From contig NZ_LZSU01000051.1 of assembly GCF_001665575.1 (NCBI RefSeq), forward strand, positions 248,001 through 312,000: DNA of 64,000 nucleotides, in the 5' to 3' direction. This DNA is from Mycobacterium sp. 852013-51886_SCH5428379. GTDB lineage: Bacteria; Actinomycetota; Actinomycetes; Mycobacteriales; Mycobacteriaceae. Both the position numbers and the translations under genes were made by a program. Below are positions 33,128 through 40,611 of the stretch, one piece after another. The notes below the pieces were generated by a model. It worked only from the letters and a program-made list of their open reading frames with translations. It had not been told where the DNA came from and did no database searches. Each line of letters opens with the position of its first letter. Within the stretch, counting starts at the first letter, position 1.

Positions 33128-33844
33128 GTGTCGGTCCGGGCCGCTGTCCTCGTCGCGCTGTGCTGTGCGGCGTCGACACTGCCCGGATGCGCCAGAACCG
33201 TCGAGGGCGCCGCCCGTCCCGCGGCGTCGGTGTTGGGCCTGCTCCCGACCGAGGCCGAGCTGGCCGAAGCGGTCGGAAACGGGTTGAGCACTTTCGGATT
33301 CGCCCCCTTCGTCGGAGGCGCCGACATCCTGCCCGACGGGTTCCGCACCGACGCCGACGCGGCACCGATCGCCTGCGTCGCGGTGACCGACACCGCGCCG
33401 CGGTTCGCCTACGAGGACGCCGCGGTGCTCGAGGCGGCGCGGCAGAGTTACTTCTCGCTCGCCGCCGGCGCGGCCGTGTCGGGGATGGACGCGGTCGTGG
33501 TCCGGATGGCCAGCGAGGCCGCGGCCGACCGGCTGTTCGAGACGTTTGCCGCGCAGTGGCGGCAGTGCGACGGTACGACCGTCGACAAGCGGTTGCGCGG
33601 CGCGAGCGACAGCCAGATGACCGCGGTGATCGACGACGTCACCGACACCGACCGGATCCTCTCGGCGACGGTGGTCACCGAGCTGCCGCCGGCGGTCGGT
33701 CGTTCGCAGTACCAGCGTGCCCTCGGCGTCCGGGGCGACACGATCGCCGAGGTGTCGCTGGCGGTCACCCCGGTGGGCGAGCGGCGCGGCGACAACCGCG
33801 CCAAGGCGATACACGCGGTCGAGGCCATCCTGGAAACGGTCTGA
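33128..33844 (+). CDS. Lipoprotein with PknH-like sensor domain (first of three)
   Basis: A 238-residue lipoprotein located where M. tuberculosis has lppR. The signal peptide ends in lipobox LPGC. The mature domain resembles the extracellular PknH-like sensor fold (PF14032-type): two Cys about 90 residues apart ('PIACVAVTD' and 'QWRQCDGTTV') could form a disulfide, with 'DRLFETFAAQWRQCDG' and 'YQRALGVRGDTI' as conserved elements. It begins with GTG 4 bp after lepA and is the first of three tandem paralogues. Ligand binding at the cell surface is likely; the ligand is unknown. Confidence 0.8.
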   Translation: MSVRAAVLVALCCAASTLPGCARTVEGAARPAASVLGLLPTEAELAEAVGNGLSTFGFAPFVGGADILPDGFRTDADAAPIACVAVTDTAPRFAYEDAAVLEAARQSYFSLAAGAAVSGMDAVVVRMASEAAADRLFETFAAQWRQCDGTTVDKRLRGASDSQMTAVIDDVTDTDRILSATVVTELPPAVGRSQYQRALGVRGDTIAEVSLAVTPVGERRGDNRAKAIHAVEAILETV

Positions 33845-33882
33845 TCGCACGCGCGATACGGCCAGGCGTGCTATTGAAAGGC

Positions 33883-34620
33883 ATGCCGTCCGCGCGCATC
33901 CTGTCGACCGTGGTGGTCGCGGGTCTGCTGCTGGCCGGGTGCTCCTCCCAGGTGGACGGCCGTGTCATGGACAAACCGGCATCCCCGGCGAACCCGGCCC
34001 CGCCTATCGCGCGGGCGCTCGATCAGGTGCTTCCCACCACCCAGGAGCTCTCCGGCGCACTGGGGATCGCCCCGACCGGGTTCATGGGTCAACTCGTCCA
34101 GGGCGGTGCCGACATGCTGTTGCGCGGCGTCGACCGGGCGCAGGCTTTCCCGGCCGAATGCGTCAGCGCCACCTACCGGCTGCAGCAGATGACCTACGCC
34201 GCGAGTCCGGTCCGGTCGGTGGCTACCCGGTCGTGGGCGGGCGGTGGCGTCGACGGACCGTCGCTCACCGGATTCTTCGGGGTGGTGCAGTTCGCCTCGT
34301 CCGCCGATGCCCAGGCATTCTTCGCCTCGGTCGCCGAGAAATGGCAGCGCTGCGACGGCCGCACGATGGTGCTGCAGCAGGACGGTCGGGGCGCCGGGGA
34401 GCAGAGCCGCATCTCCGACGTCGTGGTCGAGCCACGCATGGTGTCCGCGGTGGTGGTGCACGAGTCCGGCGACAACGGCATCACCCTGCAGCGCGCGCTC
34501 GGGGTCGCGGCGGACTGCATCGTCGACATCGAGATCACCGACGTGGCCGACGCCAAGGCCGCAGGCGCCCGCGACGCGGTCGACGTCGCCGAGGTCATGC
34601 TCGACAAGCTGTCCGGCTGA
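33883..34620 (+). CDS. Lipoprotein with PknH-like sensor domain (second of three)
   Basis: A 245-residue paralogue of the preceding gene. The lipobox is LAGC ('VVVAGLLLAGCSSQVDGRVM'). The sensor domain has the same landmarks: 'AFPAECVSATYRLQQMTY', 'ADAQAFFASVAEKWQRCDGR' and 'TLQRALGVAADCIVDIEITD', with an extra late Cys. The ATG at 33883 follows GAAAGG. Its stop shares a base with the start of the third copy (TGATG), so they are coupled. Tandem duplication followed by divergence is the simple explanation. Confidence 0.8.
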   Translation: MPSARILSTVVVAGLLLAGCSSQVDGRVMDKPASPANPAPPIARALDQVLPTTQELSGALGIAPTGFMGQLVQGGADMLLRGVDRAQAFPAECVSATYRLQQMTYAASPVRSVATRSWAGGGVDGPSLTGFFGVVQFASSADAQAFFASVAEKWQRCDGRTMVLQQDGRGAGEQSRISDVVVEPRMVSAVVVHESGDNGITLQRALGVAADCIVDIEITDVADAKAAGARDAVDVAEVMLDKLSG

Positions 34621-35306
34621 TGCGCGCCCCACTGGTCGCGCTGGTCGCGGTGCTGACGCTGTCCGGTTGCGTCAGCACGGTCGACGGGCGGGCGGTGCGG
34701 GGCGCGAGCGCCGCACCGGTGGATGTCGCGCCGCTGACCGAGGCCCAGCTCGATCGGGTGCTGCTGACGATCGGTGAACTCAACGGCATCATGGGCTCGA
34801 CGCAGATGACCGCGAACGACGTGGCCGAAGCGATGACCGACCACTCCGCCGACATCTCGGATCCGGCGTGCGTCGGCGCTATCTACGGCGCCGAGGAACC
34901 GGTGTACGAGGGCAGCGGATGGACCGCGGTCCGCGATCAGGTGGCACGCGAGCCGAGCGACGACAACGACCACTGGGTCGAACAGACGGCAGTGCTGTTC
35001 GGCTCGCCGGATCAGGCGACGGCGTTCGTCGACTCCTCCCACACGACGTGGGAGCAGTGCCAGGCCGACGATCTCACCGTCTACGACGGGTCCGACAGTT
35101 TCGTCTGGCAGATGGAGCCGGTGCGCTTCGACGGTCAGCTGCTCACCCAGGTCTCCGAACAGCGCGACGCCGACGGCTGGGCGTGCCAGCATGCGCTGGC
35201 CGCGGTGTCGAACGTGGTGGTCGAGACCTGGGCCTGCGGTTACACCATCGGCGACGAGGCGGCCACCATCGCGACCGAGATGGTCGACAACGCGGCCGGG
35301 CGCTGA
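34620..35306 (+). CDS. Lipoprotein with PknH-like sensor domain (third of three)
   Basis: A 228-residue paralogue with signal peptide 'MRAPLVALVAVLTLSGCVST' (lipobox LSGC). The sensor region contains 'ISDPACVGAIYGAEEPVYEG', 'STHTTWEQC'-like spacing ('SSHTTWEQCQADD'), and two further Cys late in the domain ('GWACQHALAAVSNVVVETWA', then 'CGYTI'), giving four Cys as in the PknH sensor domain. It is more divergent than the first two copies and the most similar in Cys pattern to the kinase domain. It starts inside the stop codon of the second copy. Convergent with the ANTAR gene 19 bp downstream. Confidence 0.8.
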   Translation: MRAPLVALVAVLTLSGCVSTVDGRAVRGASAAPVDVAPLTEAQLDRVLLTIGELNGIMGSTQMTANDVAEAMTDHSADISDPACVGAIYGAEEPVYEGSGWTAVRDQVAREPSDDNDHWVEQTAVLFGSPDQATAFVDSSHTTWEQCQADDLTVYDGSDSFVWQMEPVRFDGQLLTQVSEQRDADGWACQHALAAVSNVVVETWACGYTIGDEAATIATEMVDNAAGR

Positions 35307-35325
35307 CGCGCGGACCCGATCGGGG

Positions 35326-35592
35326 TCAGTGCGCTGCGGACAGCGTGGCCGACCGCACGCCGCGGATCAGCTCACCCCAGACGGTGAACGCCTCCGCGTG
35401 CTCGGCTGAGGCCGACCCGCCCGCGAGTGCGACCAAACCGCCTGCCACCCGGCCGATTCCGAGCCCGGTCTGCCTGACGACCGCGACGAGCTCATCGAAA
35501 GCCTGCCGTTCCGAGCAGCCCCGCAGGCCCATCAGGATGCCGATCGCGATATCTATGACGCGGCGCGATGTTGCGTCCGTGCGGTGATCCAT
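35326..35592 (-). CDS. Small ANTAR-domain RNA-binding protein
   Basis: An 88-residue protein that is little more than an ANTAR domain: 'RRVIDIAIGILMGLRGCSER' followed by 'QAFDELVAVVRQTGLGIGRV', the three-helix antitermination fold. ANTAR proteins bind paired hairpins in nascent RNA. Most carry a sensor (GAF, receiver) domain, and this one has none, so it may be controlled by a partner or by expression. The ATG at 35592 follows a strong AAGGGGA. It is flanked by the lipoprotein cluster and the trehalase gene. No target is suggested by the sequence. Confidence 0.78.
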   Translation of the reverse strand: MDHRTDATSRRVIDIAIGILMGLRGCSERQAFDELVAVVRQTGLGIGRVAGGLVALAGGSASAEHAEAFTVWGELIRGVRSATLSAAH

Positions 35593-35690
35593 ACTCGTCC
35601 CCTTCTGTGGCAACACCATCGTGCGCGTCGATGTCGCACCCCGACAAGACTTGGATACACCGTGATCCTGACATTGCGCTGAACCTTCGC

Positions 35691-37712
35691 TTACATCGGC
35701 GCGTTGGCCGGGACGAACACCCCGGAACTGTCGGCCTCCTCCTCGGCCCGGATCACGTGCACGACGGCGTTGATCAACGCCAGATGGGTGAACGCCTGCG
35801 GGAAGTTGCCGAGGTGTCGGCCGGTGCGCGGCTCGATCTCCTCGGCGTAGAGGTGCAGCGAGCTGGCGAACGACAGCAGGCGTTCGCACAGATGCTTGGC
35901 CCGGCTCACCTCGCCGATCTCGACGAGCGCCGACACCAGCCAGAACGAGCAGATGGTGAACGTGCCCTCTTCGCCGGACAGTCCGTCGTCGGTCTCCTCG
36001 GTGCGGTAGCGCAACACCAGACCCTCTTCGGTGAGCTCGTCGGCGATGGCCAGCACGGTCGCGCGCACCCGCGGATCGTCCGGCGGCAGGAACCGCACCA
36101 GCGGCACCAGCAGCAGGGACGCATCCAGCGCATCATCGCCGTAGCGCTGGGTGAACACCCCGCGCTCGTCGACGCCGTTGGCCAGGATGTCGGCCTTGAT
36201 CTCCTCGGCGACGGTGCGCCACTGCTGGGCGTAGCTCTTCTCGCCTTCGAGTTCGGCGAGTTTGGATCCGCGGTCCAGCGCCACCCAGCACATCACCTTC
36301 GAGGAGGTGAAGTGCTTCGGTTCGCCGCGCACCTCCCAGATGCCCCGGTCCGGTTCCCTCCAGTGCTTGATGGCCTCCTCGACCTGGTTCTTGAGCACCG
36401 GCCACAGGGCCTCGGGGATCTGCTCGCGCGATTTGGTGTGCAGATACACCGAGTCGAGCATCGTGCCCCAGATGTCGTGCTGCATCTGGTCGAAGGCGCC
36501 GTTGCCGATCCGCACGGGCCGCGCCCCGGCGTAGCCCGACAGGTGGTGCAGCTCCTCCTCGTCCAGACTGCGCTCGCCGCCCACGCCGTACATCACCTGC
36601 AGCGGGTGGCGTTCACCGTTGTTGGCGCCCGACACGTCGGCGATGAACGCGAAGAAGTCGTCGGCCTCGCGGTCCAGTCCCAGCGTGTACAGACCCCACA
36701 GCGCGAACGTCGAATCCCGCACCCACGCGTAGCGATAGTCCCAGTTGCGTTCGCCCTGAGGGGTTTCCGGCAACGAGGTGGTGCTGGCCGCCAGCAGGGC
36801 GCCGGTCGGGGAGTAGGTCAGACCCTTCAGGGTCAGCGCGCTGCGCTGCAGATATGCCCGCCAGGGGTGGTCGGGGAAGTCGCCGACGTTGATCCACTGC
36901 CGCCAGGCCTCGCTGGTCTGCCACATCTTGTTGGCGGCTTCTTCGTAGTTCTGCGGCGCCGGATGCCCCGACCAGCTCAGGGCGACGAACACGTTGTCGC
37001 CCTCCTTGAGTCGGGTCCGCGCCCTGGCCTCCCGGCCCTCCAGACCGATCCGCAGGTTGGTGGTCAACCGCAGGGTGGGATGCGAATCGGGGTCGCGGGT
37101 CGCCCGGGCGATCGCCTCGCCGTAGGCCGGTCCGGAGTACTCCCATTCGGCGCCGACGCGGTGGTAGTCGAAGGCCGGTTCGCAATCCATCACCACTTCG
37201 ACGGTGCCGCTCACGCACCGCACGGTGCGCAGCAGGATGTGCTCGGCGTCCCAGTCCATCGGGGTCCGGCGGTGGGTGCGCGACCGGCGTTCCAGGTCGT
37301 GCCACGGTCCCATCACCAGCGCGTCCCGCACGATCAGCCAGCCGGTGTGGGTCTGCCAGGTGGTCTCCAGGATCAGGCTGCCCGGCAGGTACCGGCGGGC
37401 CGCGGGCACGGTGACGCCGTAGGGGCCGAGGCGGAAGTGGCCCGCACCGCGGTCGAGGATCGCCCCGAACACGCTGGGGGAGTCCGGCCGGGGTACGCAC
37501 AGCCATTCCACCGATCCGGCGGAGGAGATCAGACAGGTGTTCTCACAGTCGGACAGGAAGCCGTAGTCGGCGATCGGCGGGAAGGGATTGCGCAGGGTCG
37601 GGGCATACGGCATCGGTGAGGTCAGCGTCAGCGGCGTATCGGGTTCGTCGCGCGGCTGCGGGGGCGCGGCGGTGACGTCGGGGGCGGTCGGACCGGTGTC
37701 GTGCAGAACCAT
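35691..37712 (-). CDS. treH: Glycoside hydrolase family 15 trehalase
   Basis: A 673-residue GH15 enzyme matching mycobacterial trehalase (Rv2402; characterised in M. smegmatis). It hydrolyses trehalose to glucose in the cytoplasm. The N-terminal beta-domain begins at 'PIADYGFLSDCENTCLISSA', and the (alpha/alpha)6 catalytic domain has 'GERNWDYRYAWVRDSTFALW', 'DQMQHDIWGTMLDSVYLH' and 'DRGIWEVRGEPKHFTSSKVM', the last holding a probable catalytic Glu. The family is commonly misannotated as glucoamylase. The first 40 residues are Pro/Thr-rich and poorly conserved, so an internal start is possible. It reads toward the ANTAR gene. Confidence 0.88.
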   Translation of the reverse strand: MVLHDTGPTAPDVTAAPPQPRDEPDTPLTLTSPMPYAPTLRNPFPPIADYGFLSDCENTCLISSAGSVEWLCVPRPDSPSVFGAILDRGAGHFRLGPYGVTVPAARRYLPGSLILETTWQTHTGWLIVRDALVMGPWHDLERRSRTHRRTPMDWDAEHILLRTVRCVSGTVEVVMDCEPAFDYHRVGAEWEYSGPAYGEAIARATRDPDSHPTLRLTTNLRIGLEGREARARTRLKEGDNVFVALSWSGHPAPQNYEEAANKMWQTSEAWRQWINVGDFPDHPWRAYLQRSALTLKGLTYSPTGALLAASTTSLPETPQGERNWDYRYAWVRDSTFALWGLYTLGLDREADDFFAFIADVSGANNGERHPLQVMYGVGGERSLDEEELHHLSGYAGARPVRIGNGAFDQMQHDIWGTMLDSVYLHTKSREQIPEALWPVLKNQVEEAIKHWREPDRGIWEVRGEPKHFTSSKVMCWVALDRGSKLAELEGEKSYAQQWRTVAEEIKADILANGVDERGVFTQRYGDDALDASLLLVPLVRFLPPDDPRVRATVLAIADELTEEGLVLRYRTEETDDGLSGEEGTFTICSFWLVSALVEIGEVSRAKHLCERLLSFASSLHLYAEEIEPRTGRHLGNFPQAFTHLALINAVVHVIRAEEEADSSGVFVPANAPM

Positions 37713-37773
37713 TCGGACATCATCGACTGCCGACCTGCTCGGCGTCCACCGATCAGGTCGGTCGACTCCGGGC

Positions 37774-38994
37774 TCACCGACGCGCGAAGCGCGGTATGCG
37801 TTGCGGAAACGGGCCGATGGCCACGGCCGCGCCGAACAGCGTGCGCAGCGCGGGGACTCGGCTGAGCAGTCGGACGGCCGCCGGAGCCTCGACCGCGCCT
37901 TCGCCCACCACGGCGGCGATGACGCGGAGGTGCGCGATCCGCTGCGCGGACTGCACCAGGATGGTGGGCGCCCAGCGGCGCGCCTGCACCGCCGCCAGAT
38001 GCCGCTCGGTCAGCCGGTGTTCGCGCAGCGGGGCGGCGAGAATGGTCGCGGCCGCCACGGCATCGGCGACGGCGAGGTTGATCCCGACCCCGCCGACCGG
38101 CGACATCGCATGCGCGGCGTCGCCGATGAGGAGCAGTCCGTCGGTGAACCAGCGGTGCAACCGGTTGAGCTGGACGTCGAGCAGTTTGACGTCGTCGAAC
38201 GAGCTCAGCTGATCCACCCGGTCGGCCAGGAACGGCACCAGTTCGGCCACCCGGTGGCGCAGGCTTTCGACGCCCTCCGCCCGCAGTGCGGCGTCGCTGC
38301 CCTTCCGGATGAGGTAGGCCATCTGGAAATAGTCGCCACGGTCGATGGCGATCGCGGCGTGTCCGGTGCCCAGCATCCCGGCCAGGCCCTGCGGATCGTC
38401 GTCGCGCCGGGGCAGCCGGAACCACCAGACGTCCATCGGCGCACCGAAACTCGTCGGCGTCAGCCCCAGCGACTCCCGCAGCGTGGATCCGCGGCCGTCA
38501 CACGCCACCGTCAAGGCCGCCCGCAACCGGCGGGTGTTCCCTGCCGAATCCCGGTAGGTCACGCCGGTCACCCGTCCGCCCTCCCGGATCGGGGCCAGCA
38601 CCTCGGTGCTGCGCAGCAGCGTGAACGTCGGCTCCTGCTCGGCTGCGGACGCGAGCAACTCCAGGAAGTCCCACTGCGGAACCAGGGCGATGTGCTTGTG
38701 CGAGCCGGGAATTCGGCGCAGATCCACCTGCACCGTCGTGCCCTGCAGGTTCACACTGAGCGTTTCGATCAGCCGGTGCGGAATCTGCGCGAACGCCCGG
38801 CCCAGGCCGAGTTCGTCGAGCATCCGCAGGGTGCTGGCGTGCACGGTGTCCCCGCGGAAGTCCCGCAGGAAATCGGCGTGCTTCTCCATCACCGTGACGC
38901 GCACCCCGGCGCGGGCCAGCAGTAGTCCGAGCATCATCCCGGCCGGGCCACCGCCCGACACGACGCAGTCGGTCTCCTCCACCTCAGTCGACAC
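37774..38994 (-). CDS. FAD-dependent oxidoreductase (aromatic hydroxylase family)
   Basis: A 406-residue PHBH-fold flavoprotein. The FAD Rossmann motif is 'CVVSGGGPAGMMLGLLLARA' near the N terminus with the Glu of 'VTVMEKHADFL'. The DG motif is 'LTVACDGRGSTLRESLGL', and the GD motif is 'GLLLIGDAAHAMSPVGGVGI'. The substrate is unknown; relatives in mycobacteria are annotated as putative oxidoreductases or hydroxylases. The GTG at 38994 follows AAGGATGGG and is preferred over a longer frame starting at 39036. It is divergent from two small membrane-protein genes. Confidence 0.85.
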   Translation of the reverse strand: MSTEVEETDCVVSGGGPAGMMLGLLLARAGVRVTVMEKHADFLRDFRGDTVHASTLRMLDELGLGRAFAQIPHRLIETLSVNLQGTTVQVDLRRIPGSHKHIALVPQWDFLELLASAAEQEPTFTLLRSTEVLAPIREGGRVTGVTYRDSAGNTRRLRAALTVACDGRGSTLRESLGLTPTSFGAPMDVWWFRLPRRDDDPQGLAGMLGTGHAAIAIDRGDYFQMAYLIRKGSDAALRAEGVESLRHRVAELVPFLADRVDQLSSFDDVKLLDVQLNRLHRWFTDGLLLIGDAAHAMSPVGGVGINLAVADAVAAATILAAPLREHRLTERHLAAVQARRWAPTILVQSAQRIAHLRVIAAVVGEGAVEAPAAVRLLSRVPALRTLFGAAVAIGPFPQRIPRFARR

Positions 38995-39023
38995 GGGCCC
39001 ATCCTTGCATCGCCTAGGCTGGC

Positions 39024-39221
39024 GTGGTGGGCGCATTCCTGAGTTGGTGGGACGGCGTCGAACTCTGGCTGACCGGGCTGGGCTTCGTCGCCCAGACGGC
39101 GGTGGTGATGCCGGTGGTGCTGCTGGTGGCGTTCGCGCTGGCGGTGCTGCTCGACGGGGTGCTCGGACGCAGCATCAAGGTGCTCCGCCGCGCCCGTCAC
39201 GGCACCGAGGACGCCCGGTGA
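39024..39221 (+). CDS. Small single- or two-pass membrane protein
   Basis: A 65-residue protein with a hydrophobic core 'TAVVMPVVLLVAFALAVLLD' and an amphipathic N terminus ('GAFLSWWDGVELWLTGLG'), ending in a basic cytoplasmic tail ('SIKVLRRARHGTEDAR'). M. tuberculosis has a similar small membrane protein (Rv2401A) at this place next to the sulfate transporter genes. Tandem GTG codons at 39024 and 39027 are both possible starts. Function is unknown. The last bases overlap the start of an even smaller membrane ORF. Confidence 0.65.
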   Translation: MVGAFLSWWDGVELWLTGLGFVAQTAVVMPVVLLVAFALAVLLDGVLGRSIKVLRRARHGTEDAR

Positions 39222-39304
39222 CGGGGATGCCGCGGTCGCGGGTGACGCTCATCCTGATAGCCCTCGTCGTCCTCGTCATCGTCATGTGGCTGCTCACTCG
39301 CTGA
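39218..39304 (+). CDS. Putative 28-residue transmembrane microprotein
   Basis: A 28-codon ORF beginning with GTG inside the stop of the upstream small membrane gene (GTGA overlap). It encodes a basic start ('TGMPRSR') followed by one hydrophobic segment 'VTLILIALVVLVIVMWLLTR'. The overlap and the clean single-helix composition support a real coupled gene, but its size is near the noise limit. It ends 32 bp before the promoter of the sulfate leader. Comparative codon conservation would settle it. Confidence 0.45.
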   Translation: MTGMPRSRVTLILIALVVLVIVMWLLTR

Positions 39305-39335
39305 TCACCTCGGGCGAGCCGGTTGCCGGCTCTGC

Positions 39336-39341
39336 TACTCT
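39336..39341 (+). promoter_or_regulatory. -10 hexamer for leaderless Cys-rich ORF
   Basis: TACTCT fits the mycobacterial TANNNT -10 element and sits with a 7-bp gap before the ATG at 39349. Transcription would start at the A of that ATG, giving a leaderless message that begins with the short Cys-rich ORF and runs on into subI. Confidence 0.6.
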
Positions 39342-39348
39342 TCCCGCC

Positions 39349-39441
39349 ATGCAAGCAGCGTCCGGCGGAGCGCAGTGCCATGTGTTGGCACTCATCGCCG
39401 TGGGTGATTGCGCTGTTGCAGACGTCGCCTGTTGTCGCTGA
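39349..39441 (+). CDS. Cys-rich leader peptide (attenuator) of the sulfate transport operon
   Basis: A 30-residue ORF with four Cys, ending in Cys-Cys-Arg just before the stop ('VGDCAVADVACCR'). It has no ribosome site; instead its ATG lies at the predicted transcription start. Polycysteine leaderless ORFs of this kind are established cysteine-responsive attenuators in mycobacteria: ribosomes stall at the Cys codons when charged Cys-tRNA is low and thereby expose the ribosome site of the downstream gene. Here the downstream gene is subI, 126 bp away. The peptide itself probably has no function. Confidence 0.75.
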   Translation: MQAASGGAQCHVLALIAVGDCAVADVACCR

Positions 39442-39500
39442 ACCCTCCCGTCCGCGGTATGGGATCGGTGACGGCCGTCTGCCGTCATGACCTGACGTCG

Positions 39501-39557
39501 TTTCCTTGCCGCATCGACGGGTGCTCTCCTCCAGCCCGCTGCAGAAAACCAAGGAAA
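39501..39557 (+). promoter_or_regulatory. RNA helix that can mask the subI ribosome binding site
   Basis: TTTCCTTG (39501-39508) is an exact complement of CAAGGAAA (39550-39557), which contains the subI Shine-Dalgarno sequence 10-17 bases before the ATG at 39568. A second hairpin, TGACGGC (39469-39475) with GCCGTCA (39481-39487), lies between the leader stop and this helix. Such a masked state fits the attenuation model in which a ribosome stalled in the leader changes folding and frees the site. Which pairings compete is an inference. Confidence 0.6.
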
Positions 39558-39567
39558 GGCCCACCCC

Positions 39568-40611
39568 ATGCCCCAGTTCTCCGACCTCCCGTTCGCCAAG
39601 CGGTGGCGTACCGCGACCGCACTCGGTCTGACCGCGACCGTCCTGGCCGCCTGCGGTGGCGGTGCCAGCGACGTCGCCGGAGATTCCGGTGGACCGGCCG
39701 CGGACACCACGCTGACGCTGGTCGCGTACGCGGTGCCCGAACCCGGGTGGAGCAAGATCATCCCCGCCTTCGCGGCGACAGAGGAGGGCAAGGGCGTCGC
39801 CGTCACCTCGTCCTACGGCGCGTCGGGCGACCAGTCTCGTGCCGTGCAGGACGGCAAGCCCGCCGACATCGTCAACTTCTCCGTCGAACCCGACATCACG
39901 CGCCTGGTCAAGGCCGGCAAGGTGGCCGAGGACTGGAACGCCGACGTCACCAAGGGCATCCCGTTCGGATCGGTCGTCTCGCTCGTCGTGCGCGAGGGCA
40001 ACCCGAAGAACATCCGGGATTGGGACGACCTGCTGCAGCCGGGGCTCGAGGTCGTCACCCCGAGCCCCCTGAGTTCCGGCTCCGCCAAGTGGAATCTGCT
40101 GGCCCCCTATGCGGCCAAGAGCAACGGCGGCCAGAACCCCGAGGCCGGCCTCGACTTCGTCAACCGTCTGGTCACCGAGCACGTCCGGACCCGGCCGGGC
40201 TCCGGCCGGGAGGCCACCGACGTGTTCCTGCAGGGCACCGGTGACGTGCTGATCAGCTACGAGAACGAGGCGATCAACGTCGAACGGCAGGGCAAGCCCG
40301 TCGAGCACGTGAACCCGCCGCAGACGTTCAAGATCGAGAACCCCGTCGCGGTCGTGACCGGCTCGGCCCACGCCGACAAGGCCACCGCGCTGAAGAACTT
40401 CCTGTACACGCCCGAAGGCCAGAAACTGTGGGCCGAGGCCGGTTTCCGGCCCGTCGACCCGGGCGTCGCCGGGGACTTCGCGATCGACTTCCCGACCCCG
40501 GAGAAGCTGTGGACGATCGCCGACCTCGGTGGCTGGAGTCAGGTCGATCCCGCGCTGTTCGACAAGGAGAACGGCAGCATCACCAAGATCTACAAGCAGG
40601 CCACTGGATGA
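39568..40611 (+). CDS. subI: Sulfate-binding lipoprotein of the sulfate ABC transporter
   Basis: A 347-residue periplasmic-binding-type lipoprotein with lipobox LAAC ('LTATVLAACGGG'), tethered to the outside of the membrane. It shows sulfate-binding protein features: 'LTLVAYAVPEPGWSKIIPAF', 'VTSSYGASGDQSRAVQDG', 'ADIVNFSVEPDITRLVKAG', 'SSGSAKWNLLAPYA' and 'DVLISYENEAINV'. The protein captures sulfate (and probably thiosulfate) for CysTWA. It is the first enzyme gene of the operon, preceded by a Cys-rich leader and a strong AAGGAAAGG ribosome site that can be masked. cysT starts before its stop codon (ATGA). Confidence 0.93.
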   Translation: MPQFSDLPFAKRWRTATALGLTATVLAACGGGASDVAGDSGGPAADTTLTLVAYAVPEPGWSKIIPAFAATEEGKGVAVTSSYGASGDQSRAVQDGKPADIVNFSVEPDITRLVKAGKVAEDWNADVTKGIPFGSVVSLVVREGNPKNIRDWDDLLQPGLEVVTPSPLSSGSAKWNLLAPYAAKSNGGQNPEAGLDFVNRLVTEHVRTRPGSGREATDVFLQGTGDVLISYENEAINVERQGKPVEHVNPPQTFKIENPVAVVTGSAHADKATALKNFLYTPEGQKLWAEAGFRPVDPGVAGDFAIDFPTPEKLWTIADLGGWSQVDPALFDKENGSITKIYKQATG

